A DNA stretch of 64,000 nt from Prunella strophiata (taxonomy: Eukaryota; Chordata; Aves; Passeriformes; Prunellidae): NCBI GenBank assembly GCA_036583965.1, contig JAZBQD010000034.1:7204540-7268539 (forward strand), written 5' to 3'. Each line of letters starts with the position of its first letter. The stretch's first letter is position 1. The position numbers and the translations under genes are program-made. Shown piece after piece: positions 11,044 to 24,464 of this stretch. The notes below the pieces were generated by a model. It searched no databases. It was not told the origin of the DNA and worked only from the letters and a program-made list of their open reading frames with translations.

Positions 11044-12658
11044 AGGGGCTGGGGGGAAGGAGCTTCCCAGCAGCCACACTGGCTCTTGCAATCAGCTCCA
11101 ACCAACCAGAACTTCACTGAGGAATCATAAAGATGCATGGGGTCTCTTTAGCACTTTATGTCTGGAGCATTTTGAATTAGGCTTCTGTGAACGAATTAAT
11201 TTTCTGTCTTTGCAATTAGAAGAATTTAGGACAGGGGCTGTGCCTCATTAAGTAACTCACTACACTGCCACGTTGAGTAACTCATGAGGGCAAGGGTTTT
11301 ATCCTGGATGGTGCTAACGCATAGTAGCTTTAATATCCCCATCTTCCTAGTAAGTCCTTACCTGAGGAAGTGCCTGAGTGCTCTTCCTTGAGTACATCAT
11401 CAAATAATCAAAGTTACAAACCAAACTGACAGCTCAATCAGCCTTTCCATCAAGTAGCAATTCACAGCCAAATGCCAACAACCCTAAAATTGGGCAGTGG
11501 GAACTGTTCCTAGTTTGCAGTGCAGCCTCTTCCCTCTGGCTTCACATCTGCAGGAAAGAATTCTTTCCAACACTGAGGTTGGCTGCTGGAGTTATGCTGC
11601 TCCTTGAACCTGTTTTCCATGTAATAATGAAATTGTTGAGGTACCTGCTTTACTTAAAATGTTATCTAATGTTACCAATGCCATATTATCACCTCATGCA
11701 AGGAAAATTTGGTAGCATCTTGGGTGAAGTTGCTTCTTTCCATCAAACTGTGTGACCACCCTGAGACTCCACAGTAGAGTTACCCAGGACTTTCTGCCTG
11801 TTTTTACAGTAATGTTATTTCTGTTGCTTCAGCTCTGGTAAATTCCAAGGTGCCCCTGTGCTGCACAGAAGGAGAATCAATATGTGAATGTTTATACTGC
11901 CCCAGCCCACCAATATTTGAGCTGCTTCTGCTTACAAAGTCTTAAACCAGAAGCTCTTAGTCCAAGATTTGAGCAGCACTTGAGTTTTCAACATCCTCTC
12001 AGAGGCTCTGAGTAGATACAGTGCCAAGAAAGTGGCTGTGAGACTCCATGGATATGGCAAAATGTGTTGCACACACATCTTGTTTATCCTGTAGATGCAA
12101 TACAACTGGAATGACTGGATGGCAGCTGTGGCTTTGGTTGTGGGGTGTTGTTTTTTTTTGTAGTAGCCAAAGCATTAATCAGGGCAGGATGGTTTAATAC
12201 TGAACAACCTGGATCTGATTGCAGAACAGTTAGAGAAATGCTGAGGGTTACACCCTTTTTTATTTTGCCAATATTTTCCATAATATTTATGGGAGTTTCC
12301 TTGGTGAGTTTGGGTTCTGATGGATAATAAAGCAAGCTTACTGGAGATTGTTTTATTAACTTAGGTCTTGTGCATTTCATATACAATAAAAAAAGGGATG
12401 TGTCCTGATTTCCAATTGGTCTCTGCCCATCATGCTGTGATTTTTTTGTTAATGTAGAATTAATTTTTTTTTTTCAATGCAGATAATAAAACCAAACAGA
12501 AATTAATTAAGGAAAAAATGCTTCCAAAGATAGAGTTTGAGATCATGCATATGCACTACAAAGAATGTGATTGCTGAAATCTTTGTGTTAGTAAGGGGGG
12601 GAAATGAAAGCTCCTTTTATTTTATTTTTCTCACGTCTTCTATCATTAAAACCCACTT

Positions 12659-12848
<190 letters not shown>

Positions 12849-13357
12849 TAGCTAATGTCTCACAGCTTTGTCTCCTTGTAGCCAGCCTGTCCTTTCTCTG
12901 GGCCACATGCTAAATCAGCAACAAATGTCGGCACACGAACCCTTGCCTTGCTCAGTTTTATGAAAATAATTAGTCAAATTTACCTGTGGCAGGAACCCAT
13001 TACAGCCAGGGGGATTTGCATCTTGTGCTGGCCCAGGATTTAGCTCAGTGGATTTAATTCCAAGGAAAGGGGAGGATAAAGGCCTGTGTGAATAATTCTG
13101 TGTTCAGCACTACAATAGCTAAGGGAACACAGGAAACAAATGTTTAGGTGATCCCACTTTCCAGGGAATCTGGCTGCTGGTGGCTGCAGCTCAATGAGGT
13201 GGAGATTGCAGAATTCAGCACCCCTGAACAGCATATCCCTAAAGCCTGGCTACTTGGTGTAAATATCATTTTCATGGCAGCAAACAAATGCACTGTGTTG
13301 TATCCACAGTGGGCTCCTCACACCTAGCAGGGGCCCCTCCCCTGTAGTTTCACAGGA

Positions 13358-13360
<3 letters not shown>

Positions 13361-13401
<41 letters not shown>
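13361..13401. repeat. 41-base T homopolymer
   Basis: The longest homopolymer in the window, 41 consecutive Ts, 528 bases after an EBF1 exon. Its exact length may be unreliable in an assembly. Confidence 0.9.
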
Positions 13402-13875
13402 CCTGTTCTTATTCCTTCCAGCTCCTTAAATCCCATCTTTTCCCAGCAAATAATTAATTGTGGAGCCTGACATTCCCCAAAAACCTGTGGAAAGTTAAAA
13501 CTCAGGCAGCATCACCCCAATGGCCATGGCCAGGGTTGCAGAAACCATTGGCAGAGTTCTCCCACTGGCACAGGGAGACAGCTCCAAGGAAAGGTTTATA
13601 TTTTAAACTTAGGGCTTTCCAAAAGCATTTTTGAGGTTTAATAAGAAATTGTAATTTTCATTATTTTAATACTGAAAAAACCCCAGCCTCCCTGAAATAT
13701 CTGTGCAACACTTCCCAATGGTGAGAGGATCTTCTGATGCTTTACCTTGCATCCTGTAAATCTTAAATCAACACCACAGCTTAATTTATATCCAGCACAT
13801 TCCCCCTCCTGATTCCATTGCACATATGGCAGCATTTTTTCCACGTGAAGAGTATTCTCTAATGTCCTTCACTAT

Positions 13876-13893
13876 TCTCTCTCTCTCTCTCTC
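13876..13893. repeat. (CT)9 microsatellite
   Basis: Nine dinucleotide units of T and C without interruption. Confidence 0.9.
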
Positions 13894-16800
13894 ATCCTTC
13901 CACTTGAGGACAAGTGTGGATGAAAGGGCATTCCAGAAAAGGAGAGATAGTAAATGAGCCCTATTCTGAAGCCCTTATGTGATCATGAAAGTGCCCCCTG
14001 GGCCCAGTGTAAGCATTTTGTGTGTTGGTATTGAAGCCATTATGGCTGCAGACGTTTAGCAGGGAAAGGTGAAGGGGCTGGGAGGAAAATGCTCAGATTC
14101 TGGTGCTGCAGAATTGGATCTTTCATTATAAATCTTGATTCTATTTATTAGTGGAAGCCATTAATTGTCAGTTTCTAATCTCAGGAGACTGAGTGCTGGT
14201 CAAAACATTGTTGCTGATGACTGCAAGGCCTTGTCATGGAATTAATAATGTTAGAGGAGGTCCGGACTGAAGCCAGTCTGTTGTCTGGGAATGCTGCAAC
14301 GGGCTGCAACTCTTTCACTGCCTCTCTCTTACAGAATTACTTCTCATTTCATAACCTATGAGAGCAGTCAAAAATCACATAGGAGAAAAGAACATTTTTT
14401 CTAAAAGAAGCAGACAAACACGGTAAACAAGTGCAGAAATGCATGAGCTGAGTGATCCCTAAATAATAGTGATCTATAAATAATTCAAACTACATATACA
14501 AGCCACCTATGAAGCACAAAATAAGTTCCTTCATTTGCCTTCCCATTTCTAAAAATGTCTAAGGAATTTTCAGTACCCAGGAAGAATATTTTGTTTTACT
14601 TTAATAGAGTATAAAATTGAACTGTCAAACCTCTGAATCTGAGTCCATTACAAAACTGGAGCAGGCTCATCCTGAGTTGCCAGTAAGGCCCAGTTATGAG
14701 CAAACTTGGCCATTAAATTCTGGACAAATTTTAAAGTTCATCCTGTTGTTTCATGGATCCAAACAAAACATAATTTTAACTGGGCTTCAGAAAATCCCAA
14801 ACAAAACCAGATAGGCAGAGACTAAAGAAAAAGCATGAGTCTTGCAGAGCATTTTCATGTGGATTTTTCCAGCTTCAGTTTCAGTTATAATTGCAGGTGG
14901 TTTGGGGGATGAAGTCTAATATTGAAATTAAGCATCATTTTGCTACAGACTTTGCATGGGACCTTGGGTAAATCGTATAATCTACTTAAAGTTCAATTCC
15001 TTTTCTCTAAAACTGTAATAAGATTAGTCACCTTCTTTGGAGAGGTGCTGTGAAGGTAATTATCATAAAGGTCCTATATTACTCAGACTTTATTATAGCA
15101 AAATCCATGTAAATACCTGAGCTGCATGGATATTTAAAATATAAATCCTACCCTAATTCAGAAGTAAAGTTAAGAGTCAAAAAAACCCCAATGACTTCCT
15201 TTTAAGAGTGAATTTGTTGCTGTCAAGCAGCATGTTATAAATAATTTGAAATGTAAATAATATATTTTTAATTTATTTTACATGTATTCAAGTTTTGTAA
15301 TTGAAATATTTATATGCTTGAAATGGAGTTGACTGTGTTAAAAAAGGAGGTTTAAAATGGTTTCTGAAACACATATTTATTATTTAAACATATATTTTAG
15401 CTGTAAACACTCTAACATAATTGCAACCTTTCTCAGCCAGGGAGAACTAAATAAAAACTTAATTTGTCACATTAATTTTGAGCAGAAATGCAGATACCCT
15501 AAGCCAGTAGGTTCAATTAATCCTTACCTCCCATATTACTTTAGAAAAATTACTTTAAAAGCCCTTGGTATTTTTAGAATACAGCAGAATGGGCCGTCTA
15601 ATGCCTTTTTTTTTTTTTTCCAAGGGACTTTTATAACCAGCAAACAAACAGTGCTGGTCCGTGGTGTGCACATGCTGGGTGTGCTCAGAGCCTCCCAGCA
15701 AACACTCTGTGTGCCAGACAGGCTCTGCTGCACACACACACAGAGCTGGAATTTGGGGGCTTTCACCCAGGTTCTGGGTCCCTGCGTGGTCACAAATATT
15801 CCAAATCAGTGCTGCTGATAAGAACCCTGCTTGTTTCTCTCTCCTGTTGGGGTGCTCAGACTCTGAGAGTCGACTTGCAGGGCAAATACATGATTGTGAA
15901 GACAAAATTAGTTTCTTATAAATATTCCACAGTATTTGCTTAAAATGAACTACTTCTTCAAACATTTTCCTGCCAAGAACATTCCTGCAGCTGTACAGAG
16001 TCAGCTGGAAACAACTTCTTTTTCTTTTATATTAAGAAAAGATGAACCACTGAAACATCTTTTTTTTTTTTTTCCTTTTTTTTACCTTTGTACAGCACAA
16101 AAACAGAGGATGATTTTTTGGTTTGGTGGATTTTTTCTGTATTTTTTTTTTTTTTTTTACTGCTGCTGAATCAAATTCTGTGACACAGTTTGTTATTTTG
16201 CTTTTTATGTTTGTTATTGATTTTGGAAGTCTCTGGCTTTGAGTGCTTATTTTGGAGCTCTGACTCATTTTTAAAAAATGAGTAGGCACCCTCTTTTTGC
16301 AAACCAAGGCTTATTAAGCAGCATCTGGATGCCCAGAATTGAGGCATGCAAAGTCATTGGTTGTTTTTTTAAAATATAGGTACCCTAAGGGTTCTGTTCT
16401 CACTGAAAGCTGTCATTACCTTCAGTTGGTGGGATTTTTCTTCATTCCTGTTCTAATGGTCCTCTTCACACAGAGTCAAAGTCAAATTTATGACTGATTG
16501 TCACCATTTCCCTAACCACAAACCAGAGCTCAAGCATGCAAAAATAAACTAGTGACTCAGATTAATGACATCTCCTTATAAAATGTCACTTTTAAAAAAA
16601 GAAAGTAACCTGGCACTCTGAAGAGTGTGAAATGATGCTGTATCACACAAGAATGCCTAGAATATATTAGCAAACCACAGAAAGAGGCTTGTTGTACACA
16701 CTCAGCCCAAATGTGTTTTGGATTTTGAAGGCCAGGCACCGCCCACCATTCAAAAGATCCCTAACTCAGGTTTTAGTGCAGCCCACTGCATGTCCCAGCT

Positions 16801-18782
16801 GACATGTAAGAATTTCTACCAAACAGCAAATGCAGTTGCTAAGTATCAGGCCAAATCACTTGAAAATACCATGGGAAAAAGGTCCAGTTACTAATTTATG
16901 TCCAGCTCCATTGCTGAATTTGCTGAATGCTGGAATGGAGGAGGAAGATGGATCTGGGAATTTTGTCTGCTGGGTTCATGTCCAAATCACAGGTTAATGC
17001 CTTGCTCGAGATTTACATTTAAAAAATAAATTCAGAAAGGGGCATAACTCATATTTAGGGATTCTTGGCTCTTGGCATGTTGTTGTTTTGGTGTCTGTTC
17101 ATCCACCAAGAGTTCCCAGCTGAGGTGAGGATGCACAACTGACCCTGCTGGGTCACACAGGGAGTTCTTCTACCTCAGGGTCTTGTGTTTGACACTGGGC
17201 AAGGACAGATGCTTAAAAACAACAGGGTGAACATGTCACAATGCTCCCCCAAAACTCTTTACCAGTTTCCAGCTCTTTTGGGCTCAGAGGCATCCAGAAG
17301 TGATGTCTTTAATTTTAATATCCCTGGATGGTAATAGCTCACTCTTCCAGATGCTTTTCATGTAAATATGAGGCAGATTGTGCCCTGAAGAAGGAGCAGG
17401 CTATGTCAGTGTGAAAGGAGAAAATTGGAGTAGATTCCCAACATCAGGCCCCAGGTTGACAGAGTAGACAGGAAAGCATCCCATAATCCTGGAGTTATGG
17501 AAGCAGATCTGCTTTTGCTGTGGATGGGCTTGGACTGCCCAGATATGTACAGCACCTATTGGATCCCTTGGATTGCAAACCAGAGTCAGGACAATTTGGA
17601 GAGCTGCTCCCAGTCTGCAGCAGATCCTGGCAGAGCTGTGGAACCAGAATTTGAGACTCAAGGTGGGAGGTTTCAATGTGCAAGGGAACATTTTTTTGTC
17701 CCTTAAAGCCAATCTCCTGCTATGACAGCAATCTAGGGAACTCCTGGTGTGTAACCAAGCTGGGCAGTTCCCTCTGTGTGCAGGAGACCTGAAAGCTGAC
17801 CCAGAACAAAGGCTCAGCACCAAATCCCTGCCAGTGGTCAATGACAGATGTGATGGAGAAAAAGGAAAAGGCACATGTATTCTCCTGGTATACCTCCCAA
17901 GCTTTAGTTGTAGGGAAAAGAGGAATAAAATACATCCTGAGTGTCCTAAACCATAGGACTTCAGACATAATGTTCACCCTTTGGGAATGTGTGGGCGACA
18001 TTATTGTATATTTGTGGTTTTAAACACAGTTAAACTTATTTACTTCAGAGCACAAAGGAAAACCAAACTGTTTGTGGAGAACAAACCAGGAAACTTGCTT
18101 AACTCTCCCCAGCTCTCTGTAACAATGGACCATAAATAGGTCAGACGTTTCTTGGGAACCAGGGAAGATGAGTATTGGAAAATGCCACAAATTATGTTTA
18201 AAGAACATTAAAGTGGTGACAGACCAGTAAATGCTGGGAAATTCAAAGATACAACCAGAAGCTGCCTGTATAGCTCATGCCAGAATGGGGGTGAGGGTTG
18301 CAAGGCTCATGCTGATGTAGTAAGATGAGCGTGTTAACCTTTACTACTAAAATCCTTGGCTGTTTTTGCAAATATTTTTTCTCAAAAATGTCATAAATTT
18401 TTTCTCATCTTGCCAGTTCACCCAGTTAACCAGAACCACTTGAGGATGGGATTCATCACAGTTATGTTTGGCTGCTTACAGTTGAGCAAATAGTCTAAAC
18501 TTGTCATGTTGGTTCAGTGAGGAAGGGTGGAAGCTTCCAGGGAGTGGCTCATCCCAACATGAGAGGTGTCTGAAGCACTAGAAATCAATTGCTGCTTGGC
18601 ACTGCCTTCTGCCTCTGCTGGCTTTTTAGGGCATGGGGAGAATTGGCCTGGGCTTTTAAGCTTTGGTCAGCTCAACTGTATGACCACTCAGTTGAAGTAA
18701 AAGCATTCCTTGGAAGTTTGGGGTTTGGTTTTGGTTTTTGTTTTAATTTTTAGGGTTTTTTTCCTAAATTGATAAAGCAATT

Positions 18783-18801
18783 AAAAAAAAAAAAAAAAAA
18801 A
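18783..18801. repeat. A homopolymer, 19 bases
   Basis: Nineteen consecutive As; no retroelement body is recognised next to it. Confidence 0.9.
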
Positions 18802-19247
18802 GAAAAAGGAAGATTTCTTTTAAAAGTAAGTGAGTTTCTAAACCACATGATTCCAAAGCAGAGCCTGAAAACATACTTTTGGAGCTCCTAAACGAGAAGA
18901 CATCAACCCCTACATGATAATTTCTAAAATGACATGTGGCTTCTGACTTCTCTGGATCTGAATAACTTTTGGAGCATTTGATGCTGGTAGTTTTGGTTTT
19001 AACGTTCAACTTGATTTAATATTAATTTTCTTATTTTAAATATGGAGAGCTCCCTACTGTGTGTGCCATTTCCCTCTGTAGCACAGATGGTTCTCAGACA
19101 GATATTACTCTCCTTCTGTGCTCTTTTTTAGTCCCATGCCCTAAACAAAGAACTGAATCAAAGTCTGGGGTTTTTTTTGGTAGGGCCTTACTACAATGCT
19201 GAAACATTTGGTTCCTAGTAAAAAAAAGAACAAAATAAGTTTTTTAT

Positions 19248-19270
19248 AAAAAAAAAAAAAAAAAAAAAAA
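19248..19270. repeat. A homopolymer, 23 bases
   Basis: Twenty-three consecutive As after an AT-rich lead. Confidence 0.9.
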
Positions 19271-20430
19271 TCTATTGAAATTTATTCCTTAATCCAGGAC
19301 ATGATTTGACCAAGAGCATAGAGCAGTTGACTGCATGGGGTGCTCACACTTTGCTCATAACCTGTCAAGCCAGGTTATGGTCTTGGTTTTATTTGCCTCT
19401 CTAGAGGTGCATTAATGTGCCACAGGCAGAGAAGGATTATCCATGTGCCAGAGCTGTGTCTTGGTTGTTGAACACAATCCTGTCATCTTTTCTCTGGACC
19501 TCTTTTTACTGTTTTTTCTGAGGGAGCACAATGAGTGAGAAGAGGAAATTTTGGTGATGGGGAAGACAATGCTGTAGTTTCTGAGAGCAGCAGAGATTTG
19601 AGTTAATCTTGCTATGAATTAGTGAACTCCTACATGGCTCTGCTACTAATTTCAGGGATCACATTTTAAATCCAGTCCAGAATCCTGAAAAAGCAAAAAT
19701 GGTCTAGAGGCTGGAAAGTGCAGCGCTGACCCACCCCAACCTTTCTGCCAAGAGGATCAGAATCCCCTGCCCCAACAAAAAGAAAGTCAAATTTATCTAC
19801 TTATTTCTGTGTAAGTCTACACCTGAAGAAGCCCTCTCAGACACGTGTCAGTCATTGCAGTGAAGGCAGACTGGAAGTGATGGTTAGATGGTTTTCATTG
19901 GTACATTGTTTTTGAGTGCTCTCATAATTTTGAAGAAAAGATCCAGTGTCCTTTAGAAGCCAAGATTTGCATTTCTACAGGAATCAGTTACACCTCCACA
20001 AAATGAACAGAAAATTAAAACAGCAGCACAAGGTGCTTTTCCAGTGTATAGATGTCAGCTGGGGACTGGAGTATTTAAAACCTTGGATTTGTGCTGTGCC
20101 ATGTTCACACTTGTAATCATGTGTCATTTATGAATCTGATTTGTTGGACACTGTCATGACCCCAGAATTCATCTGAGCAAACGTGGGTGTCCTGCTGTAG
20201 GCTGGAGTTATTGCATTAAACCAGGGCTGATGCTTGTACTAGGAAACAAGTGCCTGCCATGTATGAAAACAGGAATGATGCTGTTACAAGAATGCTTGTA
20301 AATATTGTGGTCACTGGCTTTTGTGTGGGTTACATCAAGATTGTATTCAAACACTGACAGGTTAATTACATGTTTCAAGCTTATTTACTGTGATCTGAGA
20401 GGAAAGTGTTATTAAAGAAGTGTTCAGCAT

Positions 20431-20481
20431 CTAACAGTGCTTGTTTTCTCTTTCTTCTCCCTTCCCCAATGTTTTCTCTAG
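20431..20481 (+). promoter_or_regulatory. EBF1: Strong 3' splice site of the second IPT exon
   Basis: CTAAC at 20431-20435 is a good branch-point candidate, 48 bases before the exon. It is followed by a long pyrimidine-rich tract (about 20441-20479, interrupted by CAATG) and the acceptor TAG at 20479-20481. This is the strongest-looking acceptor of the three in the window. Confidence 0.75.
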
Positions 20482-20608
20482 CTGATTACTCCACATGCCA
20501 TCCGTGTACAGACGCCTCCCCGACATATCCCAGGGGTTGTAGAAGTCACATTGTCCTACAAGTCTAAGCAGTTCTGCAAGGGAACGCCTGGAAGATTCAT
20601 TTACACAG
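20482..20608 (+). CDS. EBF1: EBF1 coding exon, second half of IPT/TIG domain
   Basis: This 127-base exon starts in phase 0 with CTG and encodes 42 residues plus one base. The protein begins [18 protein letters not shown], continues [16 protein letters not shown] and ends TPGRFIYT. The final G joins the CT of the next exon to make Ala. It completes the beta-sandwich of the IPT/TIG domain; the VEVTLSY and GRFIYT strands are typical of the fold. GTPGRFIYT matches EBF1, while EBF2 and EBF3 are remembered with GAPGRF. The donor is CAG|gtatgg. The preceding intron is 7.6 kb and the following one 29.5 kb. The reading frame stays open past the donor to 21102, which is longer than chance would readily give and is discussed as a finding. 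Confidence 0.96.
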
Positions 20609-22284
20609 GTATGGATGCTTTAAATGCAAGGGGGAGAAATAGGGCAGGCAATATATCATCCTTGCTAGGGCTTCTGCTTTTGTCATTAACAGCTGGGCTG
20701 TATCTTATTATTTTGGATGAGGACGTCACTGAAGGCACCAGTTTGAGGCTGGAGTCAGAACTGGGGGATTGTAGGGATGAATCTGAAAGCCCACCAGTGT
20801 GGGATTTTTGTTTGCTTGCTTGTCCTTATAATGGGACATCTCTTTACCCAGGAGGGGAGAGGAAGGAGGGAAACAGACACTTAAACAAACAGAAGAAGAG
20901 TGCAAGCACAAGGAGCCAGACACATAAACCTGCCTTGAGAAGGATCCTGCTAAACATCTCCATCTCATGCTGTCCAGCAGGTGTTGCAAGGGTTCAAAGC
21001 CTGTTTGCCAGCCCATCTCACCATTTGAGCTTTATGATTTCAGCAATGTCTGGGAAATCCATATATTCAACAACAGCACACCATATCAAAATAATTAATT
21101 AGAGTTTTGAATGTGTTGGAACAAAAGGAAAAGCAAAGGTCAAATTGATGGCTGGTGCAAATTGATGGTGTGAACCATCACAGGAGGGTTTTGCCCAGTA
21201 GCTTTGGACTGTTTGAGGTGAATCCTTTCCCTCCTCTCTTTCTTGCAGGAAGTTGTGCTGTCCTGCCTGTTGTCACCCTACTGGGGTGGCTGCCCCTGGG
21301 GCTGGTGAAATGGCAGGTGTGGATATGGAAGGGAAAAAAAGGGGGAAACCTGCACCCCTTAACTTTGCAAAGAAATTTTTGATGATTTCTTTAAATGTAA
21401 AAATGGCCTGAACCCATTTTGGGGTTGCTTTTTAGATCATCATTAATTAGCTTTTCCAGTAAAAAGGAGGGCAGCAGTTTAGCTTTTCTGCCCAGAAGCA
21501 GATGGCTGAGTGTGGAAATAAAGTGTCCCAGTAGGGAGAGTGTTTCCATGTATGCATTTTCTGGTTGATGTCTAAAATGCAGTATTTTTCATCCAGTAAA
21601 TGGAAGTTATGAAATACTGAATAAAAATTATAAAATCAAAGGTGATCCAGTGCATGGACTAATTCTCTCATGCAGTTACTGACAGAGTTACAATAGATAC
21701 AGAAAAGGTGTTGTGACTGAAATCCTACCTCACACAATTTGCATTTTCCTTTTAGACACAGCCTGAACTTAAATGTAGCTTTTTAAAAAGGACTAAATGA
21801 AACTAAAATAAAAACAATTAATGCATCCTGACCTTCAGAACTGCCTTCCAGCCCTTTAAACAAAATGCAGGTTCAGTACATGCCTGCCGATTAGTTTTAG
21901 TTAATTGAAAATTATAGGATTGACCCAAGAGGAAAATTTTGTTTGCACTCCAATCACTTTTACAAATTAAGGAAAATTACCACAATTTTGTTTAGCTAAG
22001 GTTTCACACTGAGTTCACGAAATTAGCTCAGCCATCCCAACAAAGTCAGCACTTTGTTAGTGAGCACTAGAAAAAAACTAATAGTCTATGGTGTGTACAA
22101 ACGAAGCATAGAAAAAGCTATGATGCTTTAGAGAACTAGGCCAAGTGGTTTTAATTAGGATTATTGGTTCATTGTAAGTTTTGAAGAACAATCAAACTAG
22201 CAGATTAGCTCTTTCTTTTAAAGCTAGAATTTCTTGCCATTCATTTTTCCCATGAGAACTTGTTTTAACTCCCACATAGCACTA

Positions 22285-22314
22285 TTTTTTTTTTTCTTTT
22301 TTTTTTTTTTTTTT
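22285..22314. repeat. T-rich tract
   Basis: Eleven Ts, one C, then eighteen Ts. Confidence 0.9.
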
Positions 22315-22445
22315 AACAAGGCCTGCAGGAAATGGACCAATTGGAAGTTGGGATACAGTAACATTCCCCAGCATCACTCCAGCCGATGGGAGTTTTTCAC
22401 AATGTTCTTCAGTGAACTCAGTGTTCTGGAACATATTATAAAACC

Positions 22446-22503
22446 ACAGAGGCCAAATGTTTTCTCAGAGGAGTTTGGCCTCTGTTTTTGGCCGAAAACA
22501 TTT
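22446..22503. repeat. Nested, overlapping inverted repeats
   Basis: Two perfect inverted repeats share sequence. The first pairs 22446-22457 (ACAGAGGCCAAA) with 22474-22485, a 12-base stem with a 16-base loop. The second pairs 22455-22464 (AAATGTTTTC) with 22494-22503, a 10-base stem. The left arms overlap by three bases and the elements interlock, so both stems cannot form together. Confidence 0.85.
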
Positions 22504-22595
22504 CAGCATCACTTGCTGCTTATTTACCCTGCTATTAGGAACAAGAAAAGGGTAGAGCAGAAAAAGCAGGGGGGGAGAAGCAAAAGAGAGTGTGT

Positions 22596-22609
22596 GAGAG
22601 AGAGAGAGA
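22596..22609. repeat. (GA)7 microsatellite
   Basis: Seven GA units directly after TGTGT, in a purine-rich stretch (22555-22610). Confidence 0.85.
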
Positions 22610-23684
22610 ACAAGACCTGGGGTTTGTGGGCGGTGCAGGAGTTGATCAAGCGTAGTTTCCTTTCTGGTGAGAATGTCCCTGCTCGTTAATGGTCCCATTT
22701 TGTGGTCAGGTCTCATTTAGAAGAAATTATTTTTAATCAGTGTTCAACAAAATAACCCCTCAAGCCACCTGGCTGTAAACTGTTTTTTTCTTACTGTTAA
22801 GTAGTTAAGTTCTCAGAAGAAAATGCCCAGTGACCCATTAATTTTAGCCTTTTTTTCCTCTTTAACTGCAAATAACTTAGTAACATGATCTCTAAGTAGC
22901 CCATGTGCCATCTAGGAATCAAGGTCACATATATACAGAGAAATCCTGGCTTTTGTGAGTATTTCTGAAAGAAATAAACCAGTGTCAACCCTGTGCTTAC
23001 AAGAAAACATATTTTTTTATTTTCCATCTGCAGAGCGAGCCATTAGCATGCACTTAGAGAGCAATTATTTCTTAGATTTTAAGCTTTGACATTCCTGAGA
23101 GAATGTTATTAGAAATACAGAAGTCTGAACACACCTTGAATGTGTGTTCATTTTGGAATAATATTAAAAATCCATATTACAGATATAAATACCCAGACAT
23201 GCTGTGGCACTGCTCATCTCTAAGTCTCTTCTGGCACTGGAGAGCACTGAATGAATTCAGCTTTGTGTCACAACTTGGGAGTCAAGTGTGTGTCACTATC
23301 ATTATTTTAGGACTGGAGAAACTGAGATAAAGGAAGAGATTAAAGGTACAAATCCATAGGTAGTTTGGGAAGGTGACTCAGGGCATATATGGTCAACTTA
23401 AATAAGAAATGAGAGTTGGCACAAATTTGTGATACCCAGACAGGCCTTTGAGATTTTGTTTGGGTTTGTTTTAATTTAAAAAAATAGATGGACCATGGAC
23501 AACATGAATTTGTTGTCACTATTACCCAGGTGACTTTTGCAGTGGTACTAAGCTGCAGGATTTGAGTGGGGCTGCATGACTGGAAGTGAGATGAGAATTT
23601 ATCTCACTGCATATTGGAAAGGACATATGGAGAGCCCATAAAAATGCATTATGCTGTGTCTTCTACCACCTGCTCAGTTTAAGA

Positions 23685-23701
23685 TTTTTTTTTTTTTTTT
23701 T
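23685..23701. repeat. T homopolymer, 17 bases
   Basis: Seventeen consecutive Ts. Confidence 0.88.
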
Positions 23702-24464
23702 CCAAAACAGAGCAAAGGACTTCCTAGGGGCCAGAAGTACAGAGCTGTGTCACTGAGGTTGTGTGCAACATGGGTTAATTCAGATTCTTGCTGAGCACTA
23801 CGCCAAATACTGCTCCTCCTTTTGGAAACAGGTTGCATGCTTGGATACAGGTTGGAATTTAGGGACCATTTTCATTTGCATCAGGCTTGCAGGGAGGCTG
23901 TGGGGTGAACCCTTGGTGTGCTGACAGGGCTCCAAGAGGAACAGGCAAGTCCCCCATGGGCCATTTGGGGTTTGTTGTGAGCTGTGGGTGGGATGTGTCT
24001 CTGGAAGTGCTGCTGGTGGGAATGGCTGGATGGAGGATGAGTGTAGGCACACAGGTCTGGGAATAACCCCAATGCTGAGCTCTGATCCTGCAGGATAACT
24101 GTGGCAAAGGCTGAGCAGGACTGAGTGGACACTGCCAGGAGTGACCAGTGTTTGTGTTACACTGTCAGGCCACTGTGTGTGGAAATCCTGGTGCTGTGAA
24201 GGTCAGGATATTCACAGAATTTCTGGGAAACTCTGTCTGTCTCTGAAATGTCACAGGGCTTCTCAGGGAAGAAATGGTATTGTGTAAAATTCTTCTGAAA
24301 ACATTTGAGTCTGTGTACAAAGAGGAAGGGCCTTGCAGATCACAGATGATTTGGGTAGCATTTCCAAAAGTCTGTTTTAGGTGATTTAATTTTCAGATTT
24401 TTTAATTTTTGATGGTTTTATTTACAGAAGCACAGGAGTAGTTGTCTTCTGAGAATCATTGTCC

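Noticed and set aside
20528..20537. EBF-type core CCCNNGGG inside an EBF1 exon, with others near 4079, 13995, 38838 and 62089
   Set aside because: About four such cores are expected by chance in 64 kb at this base composition, and the exon copy is explained by the codons for Ile-Pro-Gly-Val.
20551..21102. A 183-residue open frame beginning MSYKSKQF taken as an independent gene
   Set aside because: Its first 19 residues are the end of the EBF1 exon and the rest is intronic read-through past a good donor. I kept it only as a read-through observation.
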